Program-made: the position numbers and the translations under genes | Shown: positions 8,245-16,601 of the stretch, one piece after another | Layout of the letters: each line of letters starts with the position of its first letter | Numbering within the stretch: position 1 is the stretch's first letter | The notes under the pieces: generated by a model | The model's database searches: none | What the model was told of the DNA's origin: nothing | Seen by the model: only the letters and a program-made list of their open reading frames with translations | Source of the DNA: Microcella alkalica | GTDB taxonomy: Bacteria; Actinomycetota; Actinomycetes; Actinomycetales; Microbacteriaceae | Direction of reading: 5' to 3' | Length of the DNA: 64,000 nt | NCBI RefSeq assembly: GCF_014595885.1 | Contig: NZ_JABUKC010000001.1 | Coordinates: forward strand, 496,001-560,000

Positions 8245-9668
8245 CCGATTCGCAGCTCGCCGTCATCGTGCTCGCCGCCGGCCAGGGCACCCGCATGAAG
8301 TCGCGCACCCCCAAGGTGCTGCACCGGCTCGCGGGGGTGCCGCTCATCGGCCACGTGCTGGCCACGGCGCGTGCCCTCGAGCCCGCACACGTCGTCGCCG
8401 TCGTGCGGCACGAGCGCGACCTCGTCGCCGCCGCGATCGCCGAGCTCGACGCCGACGCGCTCATCGCCGACCAGGACGAGATCCCGGGCACCGGTCGCGC
8501 CGTCGAGGCCGCCCTGGACGCCCTGCCCGCCGACTTCGCCGGCGACGTGCTCGTAGTCTCGGGCGACGTGCCGCTGCTCGACGCCGATACCCTCGCCGGG
8601 CTCATCGCCGAGCACCGCGGGCGCGCAGCGGCCGCGACCGTGCTGAGCGCCGTGCTAGACGACGCCACCGGCTACGGCCGCATCGTGCGCTCGAGCGAGG
8701 GCGACCTCGACCGCATCGTCGAGCAGAAGGACGCCTCGGAGGAGGAGCGCGCCCTCACCGAGATCAACTCGGGCACGTACGTCTTCAGCGTCGCGCCGCT
8801 GCGCAGCTCGCTCGCGCTCGTGTCGACCGACAACGCCGCACAGGAGAAGTACCTCACCGACGTCATCGGCCTGCTGCGCGGCGACGGGATGCCCGTCGCG
8901 GCGCTGCCCGCCGGCCAGTCGTGGCTCGTCGCCGGCGTCAACGACCGCGTGCAGCTCGCCGACGCCGCGCAGCGGCTCAACGCCATGATCGTGCGAGGCT
9001 GGCAGCTCGCCGGCGTCACCATCAGCGACCCGGCCTCGGTGTGGATCGACCGCACCGTCACGCTCGAGGCCGACGCGGAGGTGCTGCCTGGCACGCAGCT
9101 CAAGGGCGCCACGACGATCGCCGCGGGCGCCGTCGTCGGCCCCGACACGACGCTCGTCGACACCGAGGTCGGCCCCGACGCCCGCGTCAGCCGCACCGAC
9201 GCGACGCTCGCCGTGATCGGCGCCGGCGCATCCGTCGGGCCCTTCGCCTACCTGCGCCCCGGCACCGTCGTGGGCGAGAAGGGCAAGATCGGCACCTTCG
9301 TCGAGACGAAGAACACCACCCTCGGCGCCGGCAGCAAGGTGCCGCACCTGTCGTACATCGGCGACACGACCGTCGGCGAGGGTTCGAACATCGGCGCCGG
9401 CACGATCACCGCCAACTACGACGGCGTGAACAAGCACCGCACCGAGGTCGGCTCGCACGTGCGCACCGGGTCTCACAACGTGTTCGTCGCCCCCGTTAGG
9501 ATTGGCGACGGAGCGTACTCCGGCGCCGGCACGGTCATCCGCAAGGATGTCGCGCCGGGGGAGCTGGCCGTGAACGTCGCTCCGCAGCGCAACATCGCCG
9601 GCTGGGTGGAGAAGAACCGGCCGGGAACCGCGGCCGCCGAGGCGGCAGCCGCAGCCTCGGACGGCTAG
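8241..9668 (+). CDS. glmU: Bifunctional N-acetylglucosamine-1-phosphate uridyltransferase / glucosamine-1-phosphate acetyltransferase
   Basis: Makes UDP-N-acetylglucosamine for peptidoglycan. The 475-residue protein has the pyrophosphorylase domain first (VIVLAAGQGTRMKS, QDEIPGTGRAVEAAL, VSGDVPLLDADTL, EINSGTYVF) and then a left-handed beta-helix acetyltransferase domain made of hexapeptide repeats from about residue 265. Within it, FAYLRPGTVVGEKGKIGTFVE, LSYIGDTTVGEGSNIGAGT and NYDGVNKHRTEVG carry the active-site residues. The ATG overlaps the upstream stop and has AGAGGA before it. prs follows after 64 nt, the same glmU-prs pairing seen in mycobacteria. Confidence 0.97.
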   Translation: MTDSQLAVIVLAAGQGTRMKSRTPKVLHRLAGVPLIGHVLATARALEPAHVVAVVRHERDLVAAAIAELDADALIADQDEIPGTGRAVEAALDALPADFAGDVLVVSGDVPLLDADTLAGLIAEHRGRAAAATVLSAVLDDATGYGRIVRSSEGDLDRIVEQKDASEEERALTEINSGTYVFSVAPLRSSLALVSTDNAAQEKYLTDVIGLLRGDGMPVAALPAGQSWLVAGVNDRVQLADAAQRLNAMIVRGWQLAGVTISDPASVWIDRTVTLEADAEVLPGTQLKGATTIAAGAVVGPDTTLVDTEVGPDARVSRTDATLAVIGAGASVGPFAYLRPGTVVGEKGKIGTFVETKNTTLGAGSKVPHLSYIGDTTVGEGSNIGAGTITANYDGVNKHRTEVGSHVRTGSHNVFVAPVRIGDGAYSGAGTVIRKDVAPGELAVNVAPQRNIAGWVEKNRPGTAAAEAAAAASDG

Positions 9669-9732
9669 CCCCGCCCCGCCGCAACTGCACAGACCGAACG
9701 CAACGTCGCCGCGGCGGCAGAACTGGGGACTC

Positions 9733-10710
9733 GTGGCCAGCATCAAGATCACCGGCCAGAAGCGCCTCGTCATCATCTCGGGGCGCGCGTACCCCGAGCT
9801 CGCCGACCAGATCGCGGCCGAGCTCGACACCGAGGTCGTGCCGACCGATGCCCGCACCTTCGCCAACGGCGAGATCTACGCGCGCTTCGACGAGAGCGTG
9901 CGCGGCTGCGACGCCTTCGTGATCCAGTCGCACGCGCGACCCATCAACGAGGCGCTCATGGAGCAGCTCATCATGGTCGACGCCCTCAAGCGCGCCTCCG
10001 CCAAGCGCATCACGGTCGTGGCGCCCTTCTACCCCTACTCGCGGCAGGACAAGAAGGGCCGCGGGCGCGAGCCGATCTCGGCCCGCCTCGTCGCCGACCT
10101 GTTCAAGGCCGCCGGCGCCGACCGCATCATGAGCGTCGACCTGCACGCCGCGCAGATCCAGGGCTTCTTCGACGGCCCCGTCGACCACCTCTTCGCGATG
10201 CCCGTGCTGCTGAAGCACTTCCAGGAGCAGCTCGACCCCGCCACCCTCGCCGTCGTCTCGCCCGACATGGGCCGCGTCCGCGTCGCCGACATCTGGAGCG
10301 ACAAGCTCGGCGCGCCGCTCGCGATCATCCACAAGCGCCGCGACCCGCTCGTGCCCAACCAGGTCTCGGTGCACGAGATCGTCGGCGAGGTCGAGGGCAA
10401 GGTGTGCCTGCTCGTCGACGACATGATCGACACCGGCCGCACCATCGTGAAGGCCGCCGAGGCGCTCAAGAAGAACGGCGCGATCGGCGTCGTCGTCGCC
10501 GCGACCCACGCGATCTTCAGCGACCCGGCCTTCGACATCCTGCAGGCGGAGGCTATCGATCAGGTCGTCGTCACCGACACGCTGCCGATCCCGCCCGAGA
10601 AGCGCTGGGATCGCCTCACCGTGCTGCCCATCGCTCCGCTCATCGCGCGCGCGATCCACGAGGTGTTCGACGACGGGTCGGTCACCTCGATGTTCGACGG
10701 CGCGGCGTAG
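9733..10710 (+). CDS. prs: Ribose-phosphate pyrophosphokinase (PRPP synthase)
   Basis: Transfers pyrophosphate from ATP to ribose-5-phosphate, giving PRPP for nucleotide, histidine and tryptophan synthesis. The 325 residues show DARTFANGEIYARFDESVRG at the N-terminus, the PRPP-synthase signature DLHAAQIQGFFDGPVDHL, the catalytic flexible loop region KRRDPLVPNQ, and the ribose-5-phosphate loop VDDMIDTGRTI. The start is GTG with a GGGGACT stretch just upstream. It is probably co-transcribed with glmU. Confidence 0.96.
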   Translation: MASIKITGQKRLVIISGRAYPELADQIAAELDTEVVPTDARTFANGEIYARFDESVRGCDAFVIQSHARPINEALMEQLIMVDALKRASAKRITVVAPFYPYSRQDKKGRGREPISARLVADLFKAAGADRIMSVDLHAAQIQGFFDGPVDHLFAMPVLLKHFQEQLDPATLAVVSPDMGRVRVADIWSDKLGAPLAIIHKRRDPLVPNQVSVHEIVGEVEGKVCLLVDDMIDTGRTIVKAAEALKKNGAIGVVVAATHAIFSDPAFDILQAEAIDQVVVTDTLPIPPEKRWDRLTVLPIAPLIARAIHEVFDDGSVTSMFDGAA

Positions 10711-10759
10711 CGCGCCCACGCTCAGTGCTCGGCGGGCGCCGAGTCGGGCCCTCGCTCGC

Positions 10760-10830
10760 CGCCGAGGCGGGCACTTGAGTCGAGACGGGCCTTTCGAAGG
10801 CCCGAGTCGACAGAAACGCCCGCCTCGGCG
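10760..10830. terminator. Nested inverted repeat between convergent genes, probable bidirectional terminator
   Basis: Outer arms CGCCGAGGCGGGC (10760-10772) and GCCCGCCTCGGCG (10818-10830) pair over 13 bp. Inside lies a second perfect hairpin, CGGGCCTT-TCG-AAGGCCCG (10786-10804). No T-tract follows on either side. It sits between prs and the convergent aminotransferase gene. Confidence 0.7.
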
Positions 10831-10853
10831 AGCCGCGCCGCGCGGGCAGCGCG

Positions 10854-12215
10854 CTACGCGCCGACGAGCTCGCGGATGCACTCCTCGAACGCCGCGTGGT
10901 GAGCATCCACGTCGGCGCGCGTCGTCATCGGCGCCATGAGCGCCATGTTGTGGAACGGCGTGAGCATGATGCCGCGGTTGGCGAGGTACAGGTGGATCAT
11001 GTCCTCGAGCTCGCCATCAGCGGCGAGAGCCGCCTGCGTGCCGTTGATCGGATACGGCCGCGCGAAGCGGTACTCGGCCCGCGCGCCGAGCTGGTTGATC
11101 GCCCACGGCAGGTCGTAGCGGTCGAACAGCGCGTTCACGCCGTCGGTGAAGTACGTCGCCGTGTCGATCATGGTCGCGAAGGCCTCGTCGGTGAGCACGT
11201 GCTCGAGGGTCGCGCGCATCGCCGCGACCGAGACGGGGTTGCCGGCGAGGGTGCCGCCGACGCCGCCCATGTCGACGAGGTCGAGGTCGGTGCGGGCGAG
11301 GGCGCGCTCGGCGAACTCCGCCGAGAGGCCGTAGGCGCCGGTCGGGATGCCCCCGCCGATCGCCTTGCCGATGACGACCAGGTCGGGCTCGAGGTCGTAG
11401 GCGGTCGTCATGCCGCCGGGCCCGGCCGAGAAGGTGTGCGTCTCGTCGATGATGAGCAGCGCGTCGTACTTCCGGGTCAGCTCGCGCACGCCCTCGAGGT
11501 AGCCGGGCTCGGGCAGCACGATGCCGATGTTGGTGAGCGCCGGCTCGATGAGCACCGCGGCGACGTCGCCGTGCGCGAGGGCCCGCTCGAGGCCGGGCAG
11601 GTCGTTGTACTCGGCGGCGCGCGACGTCTCGGTCACCGGCACGGGGGCGCCGACGTTGCCGGGGCGCGACATGCTCTCGCCGTCGGGCCCGACGACGACG
11701 AGCGACTCGTCGACCGATCCGTGGTAGCAGTACGAGTGGAAGACGATCTTCGGCTTGCCGGTGATCGCGCGCACGAGACGAATCGCCCAGCGATTCGCAT
11801 CCGTCGCCGTCAGTGAGAAGCTCCAGCGGTCCATCTTGAAGCGCCGCGAGAGCTCGGCGCCGACCCACTCGGCGTCCTCGGTCGGCAGCATCGTGGTGAG
11901 GCCGCCGAGCTCGCCGATGCGCCTCTGCACCGCCTCGACGACGACCGGGTGCGAGTGCCCGGCCATCGAGCCGGTGTCGCCGAGGGCGAAGTCGATGTAC
12001 TCGTGGCCGTCGATGTCCCACACGCGGTTGCCCTGCGCGCGGTCGAGGTAGATCGGGAAGCCGCCTGCCTTCTTGTTCATCCAGGTCATCGGCACGCGGC
12101 CGAACAGGTGCTCGGCGCGCTCGTAGGCGGCCTTCGACTTCGGGCGGGCGGCGACGAACGCCTCCTGCTCGCGGGCGTACAGCTCGGCCAGGCGGGTGCG
12201 ATCGATGGTGATCAT
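10854..12215 (-). CDS. Class III PLP-dependent aminotransferase (glutamate-1-semialdehyde aminomutase-like)
   Basis: A 453-residue fold-type I aminotransferase. The PLP lysine is Lys284 in VVIGKAIGGGIPTGAYG, the cofactor-ring Asp257 lies in LLIIDETHTFSAGPGG, and GDTGSMAGHSHPVV precedes the domain core. The DETHTF and IGKAIGGG blocks resemble the glutamate-1-semialdehyde aminomutase / omega-amino acid transaminase group, but no heme genes are nearby, so a catabolic or beta-amino acid transaminase is as likely. The ATG at 12215 has GAGG about 6 nt upstream. The frame extends further 5' without recognisable protein features and is rejected. The 286 nt upstream of this gene (12216-12501) hold no supported gene. 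Confidence 0.85.
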   Translation of the reverse strand: MITIDRTRLAELYAREQEAFVAARPKSKAAYERAEHLFGRVPMTWMNKKAGGFPIYLDRAQGNRVWDIDGHEYIDFALGDTGSMAGHSHPVVVEAVQRRIGELGGLTTMLPTEDAEWVGAELSRRFKMDRWSFSLTATDANRWAIRLVRAITGKPKIVFHSYCYHGSVDESLVVVGPDGESMSRPGNVGAPVPVTETSRAAEYNDLPGLERALAHGDVAAVLIEPALTNIGIVLPEPGYLEGVRELTRKYDALLIIDETHTFSAGPGGMTTAYDLEPDLVVIGKAIGGGIPTGAYGLSAEFAERALARTDLDLVDMGGVGGTLAGNPVSVAAMRATLEHVLTDEAFATMIDTATYFTDGVNALFDRYDLPWAINQLGARAEYRFARPYPINGTQAALAADGELEDMIHLYLANRGIMLTPFHNMALMAPMTTRADVDAHHAAFEECIRELVGA

Positions 12216-12501
12216 GGGGTCCTCATTCGTTTCGTCGACGATGCGGCCCTCGCCCGGGGCGCGGTCGCTGCGGCCACTCAGTCGTTCGGGCTGAGCGGTC
12301 GGCATGGCGTGCGCGGGCAGGGTGCACCGGTTCCGTGCTGGTGATCGCATGAGGTGACCGGAAGCGATGAAAGCAACCACCGCTCCTCGACGGGTCAGGC
12401 GCTGCGCCCTTCGGGGCGCCGCCATCCGCGAACACGGAACGCCTCATTCTCGCAAATCGGCCCCCGGTCGCGAAAGAGGGGGGCGGATGCGCGGCTCGCG
12501 C

Positions 12502-12867
12502 TCAGGCGCCGCTGCGCGGCCGCAGGTCGGGCGCCCCCGGGATCACCCCGAGCACGGCCACGCGCACCTCGCCCGTGGGCGCGAGGGCGTAGCAGTTCCA
12601 GCCGAGGGTCTCGAGGCGGTCGACCTCGAAGGCGACGCGCGACGGCGTGCGAGCATCCGCCATCGCATCGACGGCCAGGCGGCAGGCGCGCGTCGCCGTC
12701 GACTCGGCGAGCGCCCACGTCGACAGGGCGCCCGGCACGACGAGCGCGAACAGGGCGACGAGGCTCACGACGCGCACGAGCTGCGCGCGCCGCCGCAGCG
12801 CGGGGGAGCGGTCGCCGTCGTCGTCGGGCCAGTCGGCCTCGCGGAGCTCGCGCGGGTCGTCGTCCAT
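12502..12867 (-). CDS. Small single-pass membrane protein of unknown function
   Basis: A 121-residue protein with an acidic N-terminus (MDDDPRELREADWPDDDGD), a basic stretch, one transmembrane helix near residues 34-52 (VVSLVALFALVVPGALSTW) and an extracytoplasmic domain of about 65 residues with two cysteines (ATRACRL, GWNCYAL) that could pair. No family recognised. A GAGACT hexamer (minus strand 12880-12875) ends 7 nt before the ATG, which favours this start over the GTG one codon upstream and suggests a leaderless mRNA. It is divergent from the permease gene. Confidence 0.65.
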   Translation of the reverse strand: MDDDPRELREADWPDDDGDRSPALRRRAQLVRVVSLVALFALVVPGALSTWALAESTATRACRLAVDAMADARTPSRVAFEVDRLETLGWNCYALAPTGEVRVAVLGVIPGAPDLRPRSGA

Positions 12868-12874
12868 CACGGCC

Positions 12875-12880
12875 AGTCTC
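12875..12880 (-). promoter_or_regulatory. -10 box of a probable leaderless promoter
   Basis: GAGACT read on the minus strand, ending 7 nt before the ATG at 12867. It decides between two adjacent start codons. Confidence 0.5.
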
Positions 12881-12971
12881 GCACGCGGGTGCGCGCCGCC
12901 GCCGGGCGAGCGGCAGCGGCGGGTGCGCGCGACGTCACATCGGCGCCACCCACGCCGGGTAGTCTGCGCGC

Positions 12972-14252
12972 GTGCCGACCCCCGACCCTGCCGCGCACCC
13001 GGCCCTCGCCCGTCGCATCGGCCTGCCTGGCGCGATCGGCATCGGTCTCGCGTCGATGATCGGCGCCGGAGCCTTCTTCGTCTGGGCGCCCGCGGCCGCC
13101 GTCGCCGGCGAGTGGCTGCTGCTCGCGCTCGTGCTCGCCGCGATCGTGGCGACCCTCAACGCGTTCAGCTCGGCACAGCTGGCGATGGCGCACCCCACCT
13201 CGGGCGGCGCCTACGCCTTCGGGCGCCGCTACCTCGGCCCCGTGCCCGGGTTCACCGCGGGCTGGCTGTTCGTCACGGGCAAGACGGCCTCGGCGGCGGC
13301 GATCGCAGCGGTCGCGGCGGGCTATCTCGGCACGGCGGCTGGGCTCGACGACACCGCGACCCGTCTGCTCGCCGCCGCGCTCATCGCGACCTTCGCGGCG
13401 CTCAACATGTCGGGCGTGCGCACGACGGCCCGGGTGGCGATCGCGATCGTGAGCCTCGTGCTCGCCGGCCTGCTGGTGTGGTTCGTCGCGGTGAGCGTCG
13501 CCCCCGCGCCGTCATCGATGGCGGATGCCCCGCTCGCGCTCGACCCGACGACCCCGCTCGGCGTGCTGCAAGCCGCGGCGCTGCTGTTCTTCGCGTTCGC
13601 CGGCTACGCCCGCATGGCGACCCTCGGCGAGGAGGTGCGCGACCCGCGCCGCACCCTGCCCCGCGCGATCCTGCTCGCCCTCGGCGTGGTGCTGGCGCTC
13701 TACGCGGCCCTCGCGCTCGTGCTCGTCGACCGGCTCGGGGTGGCGGCGCTCGCCGCGAGCGACTCCCCGCTCGCGGCGGCGATCGACCCCCGCTGGGCGG
13801 TGCCGGTCGCGGCCCTCGCGACGCTCGCGTGCCTCGGGTCGCTCGCGGGCATCCTCGCCGGGCTCAGCCGCACGAGTCTCGCGATGGCGCGCGAGCGCGA
13901 CCTGCCGGGGGTGCTCGCGCGCGTCTCGCCCCGCACGCGCGCGCCGATCGTCGCCGAGGCCGTCATCGCGCTCGTCGCGATCGGCATCGTGCTGCTGCTG
14001 CAGCCGGCGCAGCTCGTCGCCGCGTCGAGTTCGGCGGTGCTGCTGTACTACGCGGTCGCGCACGCCTCGGCGCTGCGCCAGCCGGCGAGCGAGCGCTGGC
14101 AGCCGCGCGCGGTCGCCGTCGCGGGGCTCGTCGGCTGCGTGCTGCTGGTGGCAGCGCTGCCGCCCGTGTCGCTGCTCGGCACGGCGGCGCTGCTCGCGGT
14201 GGGGCTCGCGCTGCGGGCCGTCGCGGTGCGGCATCGTCGCGCTCCGGCGTGA
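12972..14252 (+). CDS. APC superfamily amino acid permease
   Basis: A 426-residue integral membrane protein with about 11-12 hydrophobic helices. The first-helix motif IGLPGAIGIGLASMIGAGAFFVWAP is broken by the glycine-rich GLASMIGAG that binds the substrate backbone in APC transporters. GGAYAFGRRYLGPVPGFTAGW is the typical helix 3 block, and FAFAGYARMATLGEEVRDPRRTLPRAI the helix 6-7 block. Predicted to import an amino acid or related cation by proton or sodium symport; the substrate is unknown. TAGTCT ends 6 nt before the GTG start, suggesting a leaderless transcript. Confidence 0.88.
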   Translation: MPTPDPAAHPALARRIGLPGAIGIGLASMIGAGAFFVWAPAAAVAGEWLLLALVLAAIVATLNAFSSAQLAMAHPTSGGAYAFGRRYLGPVPGFTAGWLFVTGKTASAAAIAAVAAGYLGTAAGLDDTATRLLAAALIATFAALNMSGVRTTARVAIAIVSLVLAGLLVWFVAVSVAPAPSSMADAPLALDPTTPLGVLQAAALLFFAFAGYARMATLGEEVRDPRRTLPRAILLALGVVLALYAALALVLVDRLGVAALAASDSPLAAAIDPRWAVPVAALATLACLGSLAGILAGLSRTSLAMARERDLPGVLARVSPRTRAPIVAEAVIALVAIGIVLLLQPAQLVAASSSAVLLYYAVAHASALRQPASERWQPRAVAVAGLVGCVLLVAALPPVSLLGTAALLAVGLALRAVAVRHRRAPA

Positions 14253-14321
14253 CGGCGCCGGCGCAGCCCACCCGGGCGGCCGGCGTGAGCGGCCCTCACG
14301 CGCATCCGGCAGACTGTTCCG

Positions 14322-16346
14322 GTGCCGCGACCCGAAGCCCAGCACACCACCCCTGACCCTGCCGACGCCGAGCAGCCCGACTCGGCGCTCACGCGGGCCG
14401 TCGCCGCGCTCGCGGAGGCCGCCGGCTTCGACGCGCAGGCCGCAGCCCGGGTGCGCGTCAGCGGCGAGCCCGTGCTCGGCGGCCGCTACCCCGTCGGGAC
14501 CTTCGCGGCGGCGGCGATCGCGACGACGGCTCTCGCGACCGCCGAGCTGACCGGCCACGACGGCCCGGTGCAGGTGGATGCTCCGCTCGCGAACGGCTGG
14601 TTCCGAGCCGCGGTGCGCCCGCGTGCCGAACAGCCGAGCCCCTGGGATCCCCTCACGGGCGACTACCGCACCGCCGACGGCTGGATCCGGCTGCACCTCA
14701 ACGCACCCCACCACCGCGCCGCCGCGCTGCGCGTGCTCGGGCTGGCGCCGGCCGCCGACGCCCCCGACCCGACCCGCGACGAGGTCGCCCGCGCCGTCGC
14801 GCCGTTCGGGGCCGACGCGCTTGAGACCCTCGTCGTGCAGGCGGGCGGTGCGGCCGCGCGACTGCGGTCGGTCGCGGCGTGGGCGCAGCATCCGCAGGGC
14901 GTCGCAGTGGCGAGCGAGCCGCTCATCGCCGTCGAGACGACCGGCGACGTGCGGGCGGCCGACGCGCCATTCCCCGCCGGAACCCCTGAGCGCCCCCTCG
15001 CCGGCGTGCGCGTGCTCGACCTCACGCGCGTGCTCGCCGGCCCCGTCGCGACGCGCTCGCTCGCCCTGCTCGGCGCCGACGTGCTGCGCATCGACCCGCC
15101 CGACTGGCACGAGCCCGCCGTCGAGCCTGACATGACCCTCGGCAAGCGCTGCGCCCGCGTCGACGCGCACACGGTCGAGGGCCGCAGCGAGCTGCTCGCG
15201 CTCGTCGCCGAGTGCGACGTGCTCGTGCACGGCTACCGCCCCGGAGCCCTCGACGGCCTCGGCCTCGACCCCACCACCCTGCGGTCGGTGCGCCCCGGCC
15301 TCGTCGAAGTGCAGCTCGACGCGTGGGGCTACTCGGGCCCGTGGGCGGGGCGGCGCGGCTTCGACTCGCTCGTGCAGCTCGCGACCGGCATCGCGAGCCC
15401 CGACGCCGCCGACGGCGACGATGCGGGGGATGCCCCTCGGGCATCCGACGCCCCGATCGCCCTGCCCGTGCAGGCCCTCGATCACGCCACGGGGTGGTTC
15501 GCCGCGACGGCCGCCCTGCGCGCGGTCGCGCGCGCCCGCCGCACAGGCGAGGGGTCGCGCAGCCGGGTGTCGCTGGCCCGCACGGCGCTCGAGCTCGAGC
15601 GGCTGCGCGCGCAGCTCGGGCCCGCTCCCGCGCGCGACGAGCCGCGCCTGCCGAGCGCGCCCTTCGACACCCCGTGGGGGGTCGCCGACGTGCTCGAGCC
15701 GCCTTACTCGGCGGGCGGCGCGCGGCTCGGCACCGTGCATCCGCCGCGGCACCTGGGCAGCGACGAGCCGTTCTGGCTCGTCGACGACCGTGCCGACGAG
15801 GCCGAGGCCGAGCGCTTGCGGCCGCGAGGCCCGCGACCGGCCGTCATGCTGCCGGCTCGGGCGCTCGCCTGGGCGCTCGTGAGCGCCGCGCTCGTGTGGG
15901 CGGCGCAGGGCGGCTTCGAGGTCGTCGGTGCCGCCGTGCTCGGCCGGCCCGACATCGGCGCCGGCTGGTGGAGCCGCCCCGCCTGGGCCGCCGGCGCCGC
16001 CCTGCAGGCGGTCGCCCTGCTGCTGGGGTGGATGCTCGCCTCGCGCCGCCTCACCGTCGCACCCGCGCTCGCCGTCGCGATCGGGTCCGGGCACGTCGCG
16101 AACCTCGTGGGAGTCACGGTCGCGACCTCCCTCGTCGGGGCGTCGCTCGGCGCTGGCCCCAGCGCGCAGCAGGTGCTGCAGACCGGCCTCGGGCTCGGCG
16201 TCATCGCGTGGGTGACGGGGGCGGCGCTCGTGCAGCTCGCGACGCCCGTGCTCGTGGCGCTGCTGCCGCCTTTCCTCGGTCGCGTGAGCGGGCGGGCGCG
16301 CGCCGTCGAGCCGCGCTACGCGCGTCGCGGCCGCCGCGCCCGCTGA
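14322..16346 (+). CDS. Class III (CaiB/BaiF-type) CoA-transferase fused to a C-terminal membrane domain
   Basis: One uninterrupted 674-codon frame encodes two parts. Residues 1 to about 490 resemble family III CoA-transferases, which move CoA between acyl groups: LAGVRVLDLTRVLAGPVATR, LGADVLRIDPPDWHEP, LVHGYRPGALDGLGLDP and GYSGPWAGRRGFDSLVQLATG. The likely catalytic aspartate is Asp387 in VQALDHATGWFAAT. From Met509 onward there are about four hydrophobic helices (LAWALVSAALVWAAQGG, and a helix ending LLLGWMLAS), then a basic tail. No stop or obvious frameshift separates the parts. The start is GTG with CAGACT ending 6 nt upstream. Membrane tethering of this enzyme family would be unusual. 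Confidence 0.75.
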   Translation: MPRPEAQHTTPDPADAEQPDSALTRAVAALAEAAGFDAQAAARVRVSGEPVLGGRYPVGTFAAAAIATTALATAELTGHDGPVQVDAPLANGWFRAAVRPRAEQPSPWDPLTGDYRTADGWIRLHLNAPHHRAAALRVLGLAPAADAPDPTRDEVARAVAPFGADALETLVVQAGGAAARLRSVAAWAQHPQGVAVASEPLIAVETTGDVRAADAPFPAGTPERPLAGVRVLDLTRVLAGPVATRSLALLGADVLRIDPPDWHEPAVEPDMTLGKRCARVDAHTVEGRSELLALVAECDVLVHGYRPGALDGLGLDPTTLRSVRPGLVEVQLDAWGYSGPWAGRRGFDSLVQLATGIASPDAADGDDAGDAPRASDAPIALPVQALDHATGWFAATAALRAVARARRTGEGSRSRVSLARTALELERLRAQLGPAPARDEPRLPSAPFDTPWGVADVLEPPYSAGGARLGTVHPPRHLGSDEPFWLVDDRADEAEAERLRPRGPRPAVMLPARALAWALVSAALVWAAQGGFEVVGAAVLGRPDIGAGWWSRPAWAAGAALQAVALLLGWMLASRRLTVAPALAVAIGSGHVANLVGVTVATSLVGASLGAGPSAQQVLQTGLGLGVIAWVTGAALVQLATPVLVALLPPFLGRVSGRARAVEPRYARRGRRAR

Positions 16347-16527
16347 CCGCGGCCCGCGCCGCCGACCCTGCCTGCTCGCGCCGGCAGCCCCGCCCCGTCG
16401 CGCAGCCCCGGCGCGTCTCGGCGACACGCCGCGCGCGCGGCCCGCGACTCCTGCATGTCGGGCCCGCACCGGGTCGACGAGACAGCGTGAGCCGCCACCT
16501 CCGCCGCTGCGGCCCCCTGGCAACGCC

Positions 16528-16561
16528 GACGGCCCGCACCCCCGAGGGGGCGCGGGCCGTC
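16528..16561. terminator. Hairpin terminator between convergent genes
   Basis: GACGGCCCGC pairs with GCGGGCCGTC, with an inner CCCCC/GGGGG stem. It lies between the CoA-transferase gene and gnd and could serve both. No clear T-tract. The remaining 16347-16601 interval holds nothing else I can support. Confidence 0.75.
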
Positions 16562-16601
16562 GAGGCGACTCAGGCGGCGACGCCGCCGCCGCGCCGAGCA
16601 C

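Noticed and set aside
13512-16601. Minus-strand frame of over 1000 codons opposite the permease and CoA-transferase genes.
   Set aside because: The same high-GC mirror effect; it would overlap two well-supported genes completely and has no recognisable domain.
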